From NCBI GenBank assembly GCA_046732895.1, contig JBKPNZ010000024.1, positions 10,421-74,420 on the forward strand: 64,000 bases of DNA, read 5' to 3'. Positions 16,147-24,464 of the stretch are shown piece after piece (the stretch's first letter is position 1; every line of letters begins with the position of its first letter). Below the pieces are notes generated by a model. It did no database searches. It saw only the letters and a program-made list of their open reading frames with translations, and was not told the origin of the DNA. The DNA is from JBKPNZ01 sp046732895. Lineage in GTDB: Bacteria; Actinomycetota; Thermoleophilia; Solirubrobacterales; 70-9. A program made the translations under genes and the position numbers.

Positions 16147-18156
16147 ATGAGCGAAGAGACGCGGCAGGACGAGCGAAACGAGGAGCCGCTCCTCCCGGAC
16201 ATCGATGGCCCGGACGACTTGAAGGGCCTCGACGATGACGAGCTCCAGGCAGTCGCCCAGGAGGTCCGCGAGCTCATCATCGACGTGATCGGCGAGATCG
16301 GCGGGCACTTCGGCGCCAACCTCGGCACCTGCGAGCTCGCCGTCGTCCTGCACAGCCTGCTCGACTCGCCCCGCGACAAGATCCTCTGGGACGTCGGCCA
16401 CCAGGCCTACCCGCACAAGGTCCTCACCGGCCGCCGCGACCAGCTGGACACGATCCGCAAGTACGGCGGGCTGGCTCCCTTCTGCTCGGTGTTCGAGTCC
16501 GAGCACGACATCATGGGCGCCGGCCACGCCTCCACCTCGATCGGCTACGCCGTCGGCCTGAAGGAGGCGATGCGCAAGGGCATCGGCGAGGACGGCAAGG
16601 TCGTCGCGGTCATCGGCGACGGCGCGCTCACCGGCGGCGTCGCCTTCGAGGCCCTTCACAACGCGGGCGGGTTGCAGACGCCGATCGTGATCGTGCTGAA
16701 CGACAATGGGATGTCGATCTCGCCGAACGTCGGTGCGCTCTCGAGCTACTTCCAGCGGATGCGCCTGAACCCGCGCCTCTTCCACGCGCGCGAGGACGTC
16801 GAGGAGCGCCTGACCAAGCTGCCGCTCGGCCTCGGCCGGCGGATCGAGAAGCTCGGCCCCGAGCTGAAGGCCGCGATCAAGGCCTACGCCGCTCCCGGGC
16901 TGATCTTCGAGGAGCTCGACCTCGTCTACACAGGGCCGATCGACGGTCACGACGTTCCCGCTCTGCGCCGCGCGATGGCCGACGCGCTGCGCGCGGACCG
17001 GCCGGTTGTCGTCCACATCCAGACGGTCAAGGGGAAGGGATTCGCTCCCGCCGAGGAGGGCGGCCTGGAGGGGATGGAGAAGTGGCACGCGGCGAAGCCC
17101 GGATCGATCAAGGACCGACGCCCGGCTCCGAAAAAGGAAACCGATTCCCCCGAGCCGATCGAGAAGCTCGAGCCGCCGCCTCCGAAGGACCCGCCCCAGT
17201 ACACACAGGTCTTCGCGGACGCCCTGGTCAAGGAGGCCGGCCGCGACCGTCGCGTCATCGGCATCACCGCGGCGATGGCGGGGGGCACGGGTCTCAACAA
17301 GCTGTGCAAGGAGCTGCCCGAGCAGTACTACGACGTCGGCATCGCCGAGCAGGACGCCGTGCTGTTCGCCGCCGGCCTTGCGCTCCAGGGAGCGAAGCCG
17401 GTGTGCGCCATCTACTCGACCTTCCTGCAGAGAGCGTTCGATCAGATCGTCCACGACGTCTGCCTGCAGAAACTGAACGTCGTCTTCGCGATGGACCGCG
17501 CCGGCCTGGTCGGCGACGACGGCCCCACGCATCACGGCGCCTTCGACATCTCCTACTTCCGGCCGCTTCCCAATGTGGTGCTCATGGCTCCGCGAAACGA
17601 GGCGATGCTCGCTCACATGCTGCGGACGGCCCTCGCCTATGACGATGGGCCGATCGCGCTGCGCTACCCGCGCGGCGCGGCCGAGGGAGCGCCGATGCCC
17701 GACCGCCCCGAGGTCATCCCGATCGGCACCGGCGAGGTCCTGCGCGAGGGATCGCGCGTCGCGCTGGTCGGCTACGGCTACGGGGTCAGCGTCTGCCTCG
17801 ACGCGGCCGAGCGCCTGCGCGAGCACGATCTGGCGCCAACGGTCGCCGACGCGCGGTTCGCGAAGCCGCTCGACACGGAGCTCATGACCCGGCTGGCTGC
17901 CGACCACGAGCTGGTGGTCACGGTGGAGGAGAACGTCCTGCCCGGCGGGTTCGGCGCCGCCGTCCTCGAGCACGTGGAGGACACGTTCACGGGGCCCGAG
18001 TCACGCCGCGCGCGCGTGGTCCGCATCGGCCTCCCGGACCGCTACGTCACGCATGGAAAGCCGGCGCTGCTCCGCGAGGAGGTCGGCCTCACGGGCGAGG
18101 CCGTCGCCGAGCGCATCCTGTCCGCGGTCGGCTCGCGCGATCGGGCCGTCCGCTAG
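16147..18156 (+). CDS. dxs: 1-deoxy-D-xylulose-5-phosphate synthase
   Basis: DXS joins pyruvate and glyceraldehyde 3-phosphate with thiamine diphosphate, the entry step of the MEP isoprenoid pathway. The 669-residue protein has the thiamine-diphosphate motif GDGALTGG (157-164), the catalytic Glu401 in GIAEQDAV and THHGAFDISY, with three domains in normal order. The first 25 residues are extra and acidic (SEETRQDERNEEPLLPDIDG). A Pro/Glu-rich linker sits near residue 330. The ATG at 16147 follows a GCAGGAG ribosome site. Confidence 0.96.
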   Translation: MSEETRQDERNEEPLLPDIDGPDDLKGLDDDELQAVAQEVRELIIDVIGEIGGHFGANLGTCELAVVLHSLLDSPRDKILWDVGHQAYPHKVLTGRRDQLDTIRKYGGLAPFCSVFESEHDIMGAGHASTSIGYAVGLKEAMRKGIGEDGKVVAVIGDGALTGGVAFEALHNAGGLQTPIVIVLNDNGMSISPNVGALSSYFQRMRLNPRLFHAREDVEERLTKLPLGLGRRIEKLGPELKAAIKAYAAPGLIFEELDLVYTGPIDGHDVPALRRAMADALRADRPVVVHIQTVKGKGFAPAEEGGLEGMEKWHAAKPGSIKDRRPAPKKETDSPEPIEKLEPPPPKDPPQYTQVFADALVKEAGRDRRVIGITAAMAGGTGLNKLCKELPEQYYDVGIAEQDAVLFAAGLALQGAKPVCAIYSTFLQRAFDQIVHDVCLQKLNVVFAMDRAGLVGDDGPTHHGAFDISYFRPLPNVVLMAPRNEAMLAHMLRTALAYDDGPIALRYPRGAAEGAPMPDRPEVIPIGTGEVLREGSRVALVGYGYGVSVCLDAAERLREHDLAPTVADARFAKPLDTELMTRLAADHELVVTVEENVLPGGFGAAVLEHVEDTFTGPESRRARVVRIGLPDRYVTHGKPALLREEVGLTGEAVAERILSAVGSRDRAVR

Positions 18157-18443
18157 AAGCGGATCACGTCCTTCGGGACCCACCAGCTTTCGACCGTGCG
18201 GTCGAGATGGCGCCCGCGCTGCAGGCCGCCGCGCTCGACGCTGGTTTCGACGCCGCCGCCCACCTCTTCCAGCGCCTTGAGTGCGAGCTCCCGCGCCTCC
18301 GCCTTGCCGGCGCCGCCGTTGCGCAGGGCGCGCAGCACCCGGTTCTGCTTGACGGAGCACTGTTCCTGCGGCCCGGTGACGCCCATGCGCTGGACGTTTG
18401 CTGGATCGGTGATCGCCGCGACGGCGTCCTTCAACTCAGGCAC
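18153..18443 (-). CDS. Small hypothetical protein convergent with dxs
   Basis: A 96-residue protein with a helical, Lys/Glu-rich middle (RELALKALEEVGGG) and a C-terminal segment SWWVPKDVIRF. I do not recognise a family. Its stop overlaps the dxs stop on the opposite strand. The sequence TATACG, a -10-like hexamer at 18453-18458 on the minus strand, lies 9 bases before the GTG start, which would give a leaderless transcript. Coding is supported by composition and by the absence of a better frame. Confidence 0.6.
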   Translation of the reverse strand: MPELKDAVAAITDPANVQRMGVTGPQEQCSVKQNRVLRALRNGGAGKAEARELALKALEEVGGGVETSVERGGLQRGRHLDRTVESWWVPKDVIRF

Positions 18444-18572
18444 GCCGGACAGCGTATAGGCGCTGCCAATCGCGGCGGCCGCGGCCAGGCCATCGGGGTT
18501 TCAGCCTCGTCCCGGCCGGGGTAGTGCTGAGCAGGGTCGGTATTGGGGCACGCGACATGGAGGTGGATGCGG

Positions 18573-18785
18573 ATGCCGATGGCAGGTTGCGAGGGTTGTG
18601 GCCGGGTCGAGACCATTCCGGGACATCCGGAGGCGCGAATCGGGACGATGTACACGGAATGCCCTGAATGCGGCACGCCCCTCCACTGGGTGGGGATACT
18701 GGAAGCCGTCTCGCTCGTGCGCGAGCACCACAAGGCTGACCTGCGTGCGTTGAACGCAACGGACGCCGTCGAAGAGCGCGTGTAG
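18573..18785 (+). CDS. Small zinc-ribbon protein, paralogue of the gene at 63903
   Basis: A 70-residue protein starting MPMAGCEGCGRVE with a CxxC pair (Cys6, Cys9), followed by a second pair in YTECPECGTPLHW. The four Cys make a likely zinc ribbon. The C-terminal half is helical and charged. A gene at the right edge of the window encodes MPMAGCAHCGRVE and a matching YKTCPE, so this is a family. The shared N-terminus fixes the start at ATG 18573, behind GGAGG. Function unknown; nucleic-acid or protein binding would be a guess. Confidence 0.75.
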   Translation: MPMAGCEGCGRVETIPGHPEARIGTMYTECPECGTPLHWVGILEAVSLVREHHKADLRALNATDAVEERV

Positions 18786-18883
18786 CTGCCGCCCACGCGA
18801 GCGGCGACGCCTGTCTACGGGCTTGGGTGCGTTCGTGCAGCGGTTGCTTCCAGGTCTCGCGGTCGGATACGTTGGGCTGAGCG

Positions 18884-19249
18884 ATGACTGACACGGACGT
18901 CGACGGAGCCGCCCCAGGCCTGTCTGAGGAGGTCGTGGTCGAGGTCGCGACGGAGCTCGACGTCCGCGGCGCCGAGGCGCTGTGGGAGGAGCTTCACGAG
19001 GCCATCGTGCTGGACCAACCCGTCACCCTCGACATGAGCGACTGCCAGTTCATGGACTCGACCGGACTGACCGTCGTGATCCGCGCGGCACGCGAGCTTC
19101 GCAAGCGCAACCGGGCGCTTGTCGTCTTCGGTGCCAGCGGTCAGCCGGACCGGATCTTCCACCTGACGAGGGTCGGCGAGAACGCCGGCATCGACTTCCA
19201 TCCGAAGCGGCGGACGGGCGCGGCGCCGGGCGACGTCTCGCCGCACTGA
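18884..19249 (+). CDS. STAS-domain anti-sigma factor antagonist
   Basis: A 121-residue single STAS domain like SpoIIAA/RsbV. The conserved phosphorylation serine is Ser59 in QFMDSTGLTVVI. The preceding VTLDMSDC strand and following helix RAARELRKRNRAL match the fold. Such proteins release SigB/SigF-class sigma factors by binding the anti-sigma kinase when unphosphorylated. A sigma factor of that class is encoded at 11825, but no anti-sigma kinase is seen in this window, so a direct partnership is only possible. A 25-residue basic tail follows the domain. Confidence 0.9.
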   Translation: MTDTDVDGAAPGLSEEVVVEVATELDVRGAEALWEELHEAIVLDQPVTLDMSDCQFMDSTGLTVVIRAARELRKRNRALVVFGASGQPDRIFHLTRVGENAGIDFHPKRRTGAAPGDVSPH

Positions 19250-19261
19250 CCGGCCTGCGCG

Positions 19262-20131
19262 TCAGCGCTTGCAGATCGCGTACGCCGTCAGATCACGCGA
19301 GCCGGTGTCGACGTGGGCCTTGGTGGCCCAGGCGTCCTCGGGGGTTGTGTTATCCGCGTCCCCAAAGTCAGCAGGCTCGGAATTCACGAGGTGTGCCCCG
19401 GCGTCACCGCTCAGGTCTGCGCCGCCGCCCGTCACCACCGCCTTCCCCGGGCAGACCGCGGTGACCGCGGGACTCCCGCTCGAGCTCACAGAAGCGTGCC
19501 GGTAGGCGAGGCGCATGTCCTTGCTGCAGATGGCGGTCACATGGACCGTCTGGAACAGGTCGGTCGCGATGACTCGCATGCTCCAGCCGTCGTCGGGATC
19601 GTCGTCGGGGTCCGATCCATCGAAGGGGGCTGAGATCAGGGCACCGTCGTCGTTCGCGTGGCTGTCGAAGCCGCCGCCGACGACCGAGGCCCCACGCGGG
19701 CATCTGACCTTCGTCACCAGCGGCCCGGTGGCGCTCACAACCGGCTTCTTCAGCCTGTAGATGAGGTCGGGCGACTTGCTGCAGATCGCGTAGCTCTTGA
19801 GCGTCTGGCCGAGGCCACTGACGTACCCGCGCGCCGCGTAAGCCTCCCGTGAGGAGACGCCGGGACCCTCGTGATCAGGCCCGGCATAGGCGAGCTCACC
19901 GAATTCAGGGTCGCCGTCCAGGGTCGCGCCTCCGCCTGTGATGTGCCTGCCCTTCGGGCACGACGCAACTACCGCACCCGAGCCCGCGAAGTACTGGCTC
20001 CCAGAGCGATAGACGAGACCCCCGGCCTTGCCCTCGGGGTCGCTGTGCACTGGCGTTCCGGCCCAGGCCAGGGCGGCGCCGAAGCAGAGTGCGGCGAAGG
20101 CAGCGAGGGGCGCGAGCTTCCGTGCCCACAT
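19262..20131 (-). CDS. Secreted protein with three GGG/Cys repeats
   Basis: A 289-residue exported protein: signal peptide MWARKLAPLAAFAALCFGAA with cleavage near AWA. The mature part has three related units of about 85 residues. Each begins with CPxG followed by a GGG turn (CPKGRHITGGG, CPRGASVVGGG, CPGKAVVTGGG) and ends with (Y/T)AIC (SYAICSK, VTAICSK, AYAICKR). The paired Cys in each unit may form disulfides outside the cell. I do not recognise a named family. The gene at 57282 encodes a protein of the same design. The start at 20131 is set by the signal peptide. Confidence 0.8.
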   Translation of the reverse strand: MWARKLAPLAAFAALCFGAALAWAGTPVHSDPEGKAGGLVYRSGSQYFAGSGAVVASCPKGRHITGGGATLDGDPEFGELAYAGPDHEGPGVSSREAYAARGYVSGLGQTLKSYAICSKSPDLIYRLKKPVVSATGPLVTKVRCPRGASVVGGGFDSHANDDGALISAPFDGSDPDDDPDDGWSMRVIATDLFQTVHVTAICSKDMRLAYRHASVSSSGSPAVTAVCPGKAVVTGGGADLSGDAGAHLVNSEPADFGDADNTTPEDAWATKAHVDTGSRDLTAYAICKR

Positions 20132-20205
20132 GGCGCGCGAGTATATGGGGCGCCCCAGCAGGAGACAGGGCCACCTTGGAGGGCAGCCCTGCCAAGCCGG
20201 CGGGG

Positions 20206-20880
20206 CTAGCGGATCGCGTAGCGCGCGAGCGTTTCGGGCTCGACGACCTTGATCCGGCGGCGGTCGGTCTCGATGGCGCCCAGCTTGCGCAGTGTCTGAA
20301 GAGCACGGGCCACCGCCTCTCGCGATGAGCTGCTCCATGCCGCGAGCTCCTCCTGCGAGAGCGGTAGGCCGATGACCACTACGCCGCCGTCGACCTCACC
20401 GAAGCGCGCGCACAGCTCGACCAGCCGCGAGGCGATCCGCCCGAGCGTGTCCTGAGCGGCGAACTCGAGCTGGCGGCGATTCTCCTCCTGAAGGCGCTCG
20501 AGGGCAGTCGTCAGCATCAGTCGCATGACGCGGGGATGCTGATCGAGGAAGGCAAGGAATGCGGCACGTGGGGTTGCCATCACCTCGGCCGGCTCAAGCG
20601 TTGTCACGGTGGCCGTCCGCGGTCGGTCCGCGAGGACCGACAGCTCGCCGAGCAGATCGCCGGGTCCGGCGAATCCGAGGATGACCTCGCGGCCGGTTGT
20701 CGACAGCAGGGTGACCTTGGCCCTCCCGTCCTTGAGGACGAGCGTCTGACCGGGGTCGTCGCCCTCGTGGAAGATCGGCGTTCCCTGCGGATAGCTGCGC
20801 GCGATCGAGAGTTCCTCGAGCGTCGCGGCCTCCGGCCCGGTGAGCCCCTCCGCGAATGGGACGTGGGTTGCGCCGTCCAT
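20206..20880 (-). CDS. Crp/Fnr family transcription regulator
   Basis: A 224-residue regulator with an N-terminal cyclic-nucleotide-binding beta-roll (about 15-130, including PGDLLGELSVLADRPRTATV) and a C-terminal winged helix-turn-helix (LSQEELAAWSSSSREAVARAL, with recognition helix near 185). GELS followed by RTATV is close to the cAMP-binding signature GExxxxxxxxRxA of Crp. No Fnr-type Cys cluster is present. It may bind the TGTGA-N6-TCACA palindrome at 28372, which is the Crp consensus; this is inference. Confidence 0.9.
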   Translation of the reverse strand: MDGATHVPFAEGLTGPEAATLEELSIARSYPQGTPIFHEGDDPGQTLVLKDGRAKVTLLSTTGREVILGFAGPGDLLGELSVLADRPRTATVTTLEPAEVMATPRAAFLAFLDQHPRVMRLMLTTALERLQEENRRQLEFAAQDTLGRIASRLVELCARFGEVDGGVVVIGLPLSQEELAAWSSSSREAVARALQTLRKLGAIETDRRRIKVVEPETLARYAIR

Positions 20881-20935
20881 GGGCTTCCTCTTGGCCGAGT
20901 CTAGACCGCATGCTCTGAGGAAGAGGGCCGCAAAC

Positions 20936-20967
20936 GGAAGCGAGACCGCGTGGGCGGTCTCGCTTCC
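20936..20967. terminator. Perfect 14-bp hairpin, probable terminator
   Basis: GGAAGCGAGACCGC (20936-20949) and GCGGTCTCGCTTCC (20954-20967) pair perfectly around GTGG. It lies 29 bp beyond the stop of the minus-strand gene at 20997-21374 and probably ends its transcript. It also shields the downstream Crp/Fnr gene from readthrough. Confidence 0.8.
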
Positions 20968-20996
20968 AAGCGCTCGCGTGGGCGTGAGGCTTGCGT

Positions 20997-21374
20997 CTAC
21001 GCGTGCGCGGGCCTGTGCGTCTTCCGGACGCGGGTCGCGCCGAGCCCGACAGCGGCGATGCCGAGGGCGGCGATCCCGGCCGCGGCGATGGCTGCGGCCG
21101 TCCAGTCGAAGCCGTTGCCCGTGGTGTCGCCGGCGCTGGGTAGCTCGAAGGGCTGGGCCCTGGAGCCGTCACGGCGGAGCTGCACGCCGTTCGGCGCGCT
21201 CGCCGACGCTGTGGGCGCCGCGTCGGTGAGAACAGGCGCTGCGAGCTGCGCGGCCTGCGGCTGCCCGGTGACGCTCGTACCTGCGTCCTGCCGCGGCGCG
21301 GCCGAAGCAGATGAACCGAAGGCGGCAAGGGCCAGCAGTGCGAATGCGGTGATGATGGTGAGCCTGGTCTTCAT
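20997..21374 (-). CDS. Small exported protein with C-terminal membrane anchor
   Basis: A 125-residue protein with an N-terminal signal peptide (MKTRLTIITAFALLALAAFG, cleavage near ASA), an Ala/Pro/Thr-rich middle and a C-terminal hydrophobic helix (WTAAAIAAAGIAALGIAAVGL) followed by a basic tail TRVRKTHR. This is the topology of a surface protein held by a C-terminal anchor. There is no LPxTG motif. A GGAAAGGGGAAAGAG ribosome site precedes the start. No family or function recognised. Confidence 0.75.
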   Translation of the reverse strand: MKTRLTIITAFALLALAAFGSSASAAPRQDAGTSVTGQPQAAQLAAPVLTDAAPTASASAPNGVQLRRDGSRAQPFELPSAGDTTGNGFDWTAAAIAAAGIAALGIAAVGLGATRVRKTHRPAHA

Positions 21375-21597
21375 CTCTTTCCCCTTTCCGGGAACCGGTG
21401 AAATGGACAGTGCCCACGCTAGGTCCGGGTGGCCGCCGCTACCACGGCGCGCGCCACACCGCGACTATGTAATTCGACACACGATCGAAGCGCCCCGCAC
21501 TTTGCGGCGCACAAGGCCCGCCAGCCTCAGGGCATCTGAATGACACCCGCTTCGCATCCGAGGGCGGGGTGCGACCAGGGTCTGGCTTCGAGGGCCG

Positions 21598-21807
21598 CTA
21601 CTGGCGACGGTGCAGCAGCTCGCGCAACCACGCTTCCGTGGATCGATGGGTCGAATCTGGCGCGTCCCGCGATTCCCCCGGTTCGCGTGCGAGGTCGAGC
21701 TTGTGCCGCAAAACGTTTATCGCGGCGATCAGATCCCTGCGCGCCTGCCGCTCTTCGCGCAGCTGCGCCTCCAAGCTGTGGATGCGGCTTGCCTTGCTAC
21801 CGAACAT
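21598..21807 (-). CDS. Small coiled-coil hypothetical protein
   Basis: A 69-residue product from ATG 21807 (MFGSKASRIHSLEAQLREE). Residues 8-40 form a clear heptad pattern typical of a short coiled coil, and the C-terminus ends in WLRELLHRRQ. I recognise no family. Upstream, between 21855 and 21925, lies a repeated element also found before the unrelated minus-strand gene at 59504, which supports this being a transcribed gene. A longer start at 21882 would run into the upstream element's side and is less likely. Confidence 0.5.
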   Translation of the reverse strand: MFGSKASRIHSLEAQLREERQARRDLIAAINVLRHKLDLAREPGESRDAPDSTHRSTEAWLRELLHRRQ

Positions 21808-21854
21808 CAGCCTTCCCGCTCTTCGTTTGTGGCCGATCCCTCGCGGAACCCAAA

Positions 21855-21925
21855 CCTCACCACCCAAGGCCGGGCGAGTCAAGGGAGGGGGAGGGTTGGG
21901 ATACCCGAAAGCAGGTAGCGGCTGG
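21855..21925 (-). repeat. Conserved upstream element, copy A
   Basis: About 70 bases here match 60057-60125 with small gaps; the best block reads GATACCCGAAAGCAGGTAGC on the plus strand in both. On the minus strand the element ends about 48 bases before the start of the coiled-coil gene. There it could form either of two exclusive stems, TACC/GGGTA or GGGT/ACCC, which share GGGT. A TTGACT lies inside it. This could be a promoter-plus-leader module or a small regulatory RNA element. Confidence 0.7.
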
Positions 21926-21930
21926 GCGTA

Positions 21931-24021
21931 CTAGGTCGCGGGCACGTGAACAGCCACGTGCCGGTCGTCGAGGACGCCGCGGATCCGTAGCACGGTGTTG
22001 CGGAAGCCGAAGGCGAACCACGCGCCCCTGACGTTCAGGTGGCCATCCTCTGACCCGGGGCCGTCCACGGTGACTGTGGCGTCGATTGCCTGCGTGTCGA
22101 AGCGATAATCGGCGGTGCCGGTGACCCCAACATCTTCGGCGAAGCGCGCGCCGGCGAGATCCACCGAGAAGACGTTGTCGCCGAAGCTCGGCGTGACCGT
22201 CCCGCCGCGAAGGCCGCGGGCCGTGGTTGGCTGGGGCTGTAGGAAGGCGTGGCGGAGGGCGTCGGTGATCGCGGAAGTGGCGACGTTCGCGACCCTGCGG
22301 TCAGCGGGAGTGGACTGATCGCCCGCGCCGTGATCAACATCGGCCTGGCGGGCGCCGGCGGCCGTCTGCGCGAAGCGCCCGACTGCGGGGAATGAGATCA
22401 GCCGGATGTCCTTGGCGCAGCCGCTGTCGCCCGGTAGGAGGTGGACGATGAAATGAAGGAGAATCGCGTCCGAACAGTCGAAACGCGCATTCAGCGCGGT
22501 GTGGTGGCCAGAGTCCGCGAGCTCGATGAAGTGGCTGCCGGGCCAGGCGTCGGCCAGACGCCGCGAGTCGACGGTCGGCGTCGAGAAGTCGAGGTCGCCG
22601 TTCAGGATCAGCGCGGGCACCTGAGGCGGGAACGTCGCGCCCGGCGGCATCGGCGGCGGGATGTGATGCTGGGGCGCCGGCCACTCGATGCAGGGGTCGG
22701 GGCCGATCACTCCCGCAGGCGGCTGCGCGAGAATCGCGTTCACGGAGTATGGCGCGAACTGGTCGGCCGGCAGGGCCGCCTTCGCCTCCTCGAACTGCTG
22801 GAAGCGCTCCGGAACGGCTGCGCCCTTGTCCCACGGCATTGGGTTGTCGGTGCAGAAGCGGGCGAAGTTCAGACCGACTGAGTAATGGCGCGGACCGCCC
22901 TCGTCGCCGAAGATCGGGTTGTCGCCCTCGGCCGCCAGGCGCAGGAGTGGAACGTCATCGCCAGCGGCGAGTGCGTCGGCGGCGGCGCCGATCTCGCTGT
23001 CGGCGACGAAGCCTCCATCCTCGGTCTGGATCATGTGCCAGAAGACGTAGGCCTCGGTCACGTGCACGTCGTGCGGTTCGCCCGAGGCGTCGAAACCCGT
23101 CCCCTCGAGCGGGTGGCTGCGCAGATGACGGAGGAGCCATGCGAGGCTCCTGACGGCGTTGTCACGCTCGCGCGAGCAGCTTTGCGAGCGCTCGCAGAGA
23201 AGGCGGACCGCGCGGTCGACGGCATCGCTCGTCGTCGGCGAGAACTCGTCGAAGCCGAGGTTCGTGAAGGGCGAGTCGAGGATGGCGGCGCGGACGTGCT
23301 CGGGGAAGCGCAAGGCGTAGGACTGGATGTCCTGCGCGGCGTAAGAGCCGCCGTACATGTCGAGCTTCCGGATGCCGAGCGCCCGGCGTACGGCGTTGAT
23401 GTCGAGGGCGACGTTCCCGCTGCCGTACAGCGTTGCGGCCGATCCGAGCTGGTCGGCGCAGGCGGCGGTGTCCGCGTAGATGTCGTCAGAGCCGTGCTGG
23501 ACCTGTCGGCAGTTGACGACCTGGGAGCGCCCCACTCCGCGCTGGTCGAGCAGGATCAGGTCGCGCTTTCGCATGAGCGGGTCGAAGAGGTCGCGGTAGA
23601 ACGGACCGACGAACTGATCCTGGGTGATCGAGAAGCCCGGGCCCCCCTCGGTCGCGAGGATCGCCTCGTGCGACGGCCCCCTGGCCCGGTGGCGGAAGTA
23701 CTCGAAGAAGAGGGACACGGTCGGACCGGATGGATCAGTGCGGTCCAGCGGCACGCGGACCCTCCCGCACCGCCCGTCTGGAGCCTCGTTGCACTTGAAC
23801 ATGCGGAGGTGGCCGTGCGCGGCCGCCCGCGAGGCCTTCTCGCTGCCGGCCCGGGAGTGAGTTGGAACAGGCGGTGGCCCGAGGTGGGGCGGGACGAGTG
23901 TGTTCGGAGAGTCCGTGACCGTGTGAGCCTGCGAGAGCGCCGCCGCCGGCGCCAGGGCGGTGATGCCACACGCGGCGGCGGCGACGAGCGTCCGGGCCCC
24001 GATTGGCGAGATCCCTCTCAT
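21931..24021 (-). CDS. Secreted alpha/beta hydrolase (S33 peptidase-like)
   Basis: A 696-residue exported hydrolase. The signal peptide is MRGISPIGARTLVAAAACG, with cleavage near ALS. The catalytic domain contains the oxyanion-side ATEGGPGFS, the aspartate strand LILLDQRGVGRS, and the nucleophile elbow MYGGSYAAQ with the active serine. A late Asp in LILNGDLDFSTP and His in DSGHHTA complete the triad. This matches secreted S33 tripeptidyl/prolyl aminopeptidase-like enzymes of actinobacteria. About 170 extra C-terminal residues form an additional beta-rich domain. The start was moved to ATG 24021 to fit the signal peptide and a GGGACGAG ribosome site. Confidence 0.85.
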   Translation of the reverse strand: MRGISPIGARTLVAAAACGITALAPAAALSQAHTVTDSPNTLVPPHLGPPPVPTHSRAGSEKASRAAAHGHLRMFKCNEAPDGRCGRVRVPLDRTDPSGPTVSLFFEYFRHRARGPSHEAILATEGGPGFSITQDQFVGPFYRDLFDPLMRKRDLILLDQRGVGRSQVVNCRQVQHGSDDIYADTAACADQLGSAATLYGSGNVALDINAVRRALGIRKLDMYGGSYAAQDIQSYALRFPEHVRAAILDSPFTNLGFDEFSPTTSDAVDRAVRLLCERSQSCSRERDNAVRSLAWLLRHLRSHPLEGTGFDASGEPHDVHVTEAYVFWHMIQTEDGGFVADSEIGAAADALAAGDDVPLLRLAAEGDNPIFGDEGGPRHYSVGLNFARFCTDNPMPWDKGAAVPERFQQFEEAKAALPADQFAPYSVNAILAQPPAGVIGPDPCIEWPAPQHHIPPPMPPGATFPPQVPALILNGDLDFSTPTVDSRRLADAWPGSHFIELADSGHHTALNARFDCSDAILLHFIVHLLPGDSGCAKDIRLISFPAVGRFAQTAAGARQADVDHGAGDQSTPADRRVANVATSAITDALRHAFLQPQPTTARGLRGGTVTPSFGDNVFSVDLAGARFAEDVGVTGTADYRFDTQAIDATVTVDGPGSEDGHLNVRGAWFAFGFRNTVLRIRGVLDDRHVAVHVPAT

Positions 24022-24190
24022 TTCTCGTCCCTTGCAAGCCGGGATAGCTTCCGGGGCACACCGTCTCACCGCGCGATCCGGCTGTCAATACCTGGAATTC
24101 GCGGGGCTACCGCTAGACGGCTTCAAGGACTTCCCCGCCGAAACGTCTGCGTAGGACGAGACGCGGCCCGGTTGACATGGTCCTCCTCAG

Positions 24191-24264
24191 GGGGCCGGGG
24201 AGGATTCGAACCTCCGTCCTCGGGATTAAGTGTCCCGCGCTCTGCCTGCCTGAGCTACCGACCC
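24191..24264 (-). tRNA. tRNA-Lys(CTT)-like, with A at position 33
   Basis: On the minus strand a full cloverleaf folds. The acceptor arm pairs GGGTCGG with CCGGCCC, the D arm is GCTC/GAGC, and the anticodon stem CGGGA/TCCCG holds loop CACTTAA. A 5-base variable loop and a T arm GGAGG/CCTCC with loop TTCGAAT complete it. The anticodon reads CTT (Lys). Two oddities: position 33, almost always U, is A, and the discriminator base is C with no CCA encoded. It may be a divergent functional tRNA or a decaying one. Confidence 0.75.
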
Positions 24265-24464
24265 ATCCATAGTCCGGCCCCCCAAATCCGGCCCCCCACA
24301 GTCCTTGTACTTCAATCGGCAGCTTCATGCGCCGGTTCAAGCGCACGGCCGCCCCGGCAGACGATCAGCCACGAGCGGCCGCCCCGGACCGGCGACCGGA
24401 GCGCGAGGTCGTCGACGAGGGGCGCGGCGACCGATCCGGCCAAACCGAGACGGCCGCACCAGGT

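Noticed and set aside
16063..17973. Long minus-strand frame opposite dxs (636 residues)
   Set aside because: Mirror-frame artefact of GC-rich coding DNA; translation is Arg/Asp-rich, no known motif, and dxs explains the region.
24113..24346. Minus-strand frame over the tRNA-Lys-like gene
   Set aside because: Its middle (RTEVRILPGP) is the standard spurious translation of a tRNA T arm.
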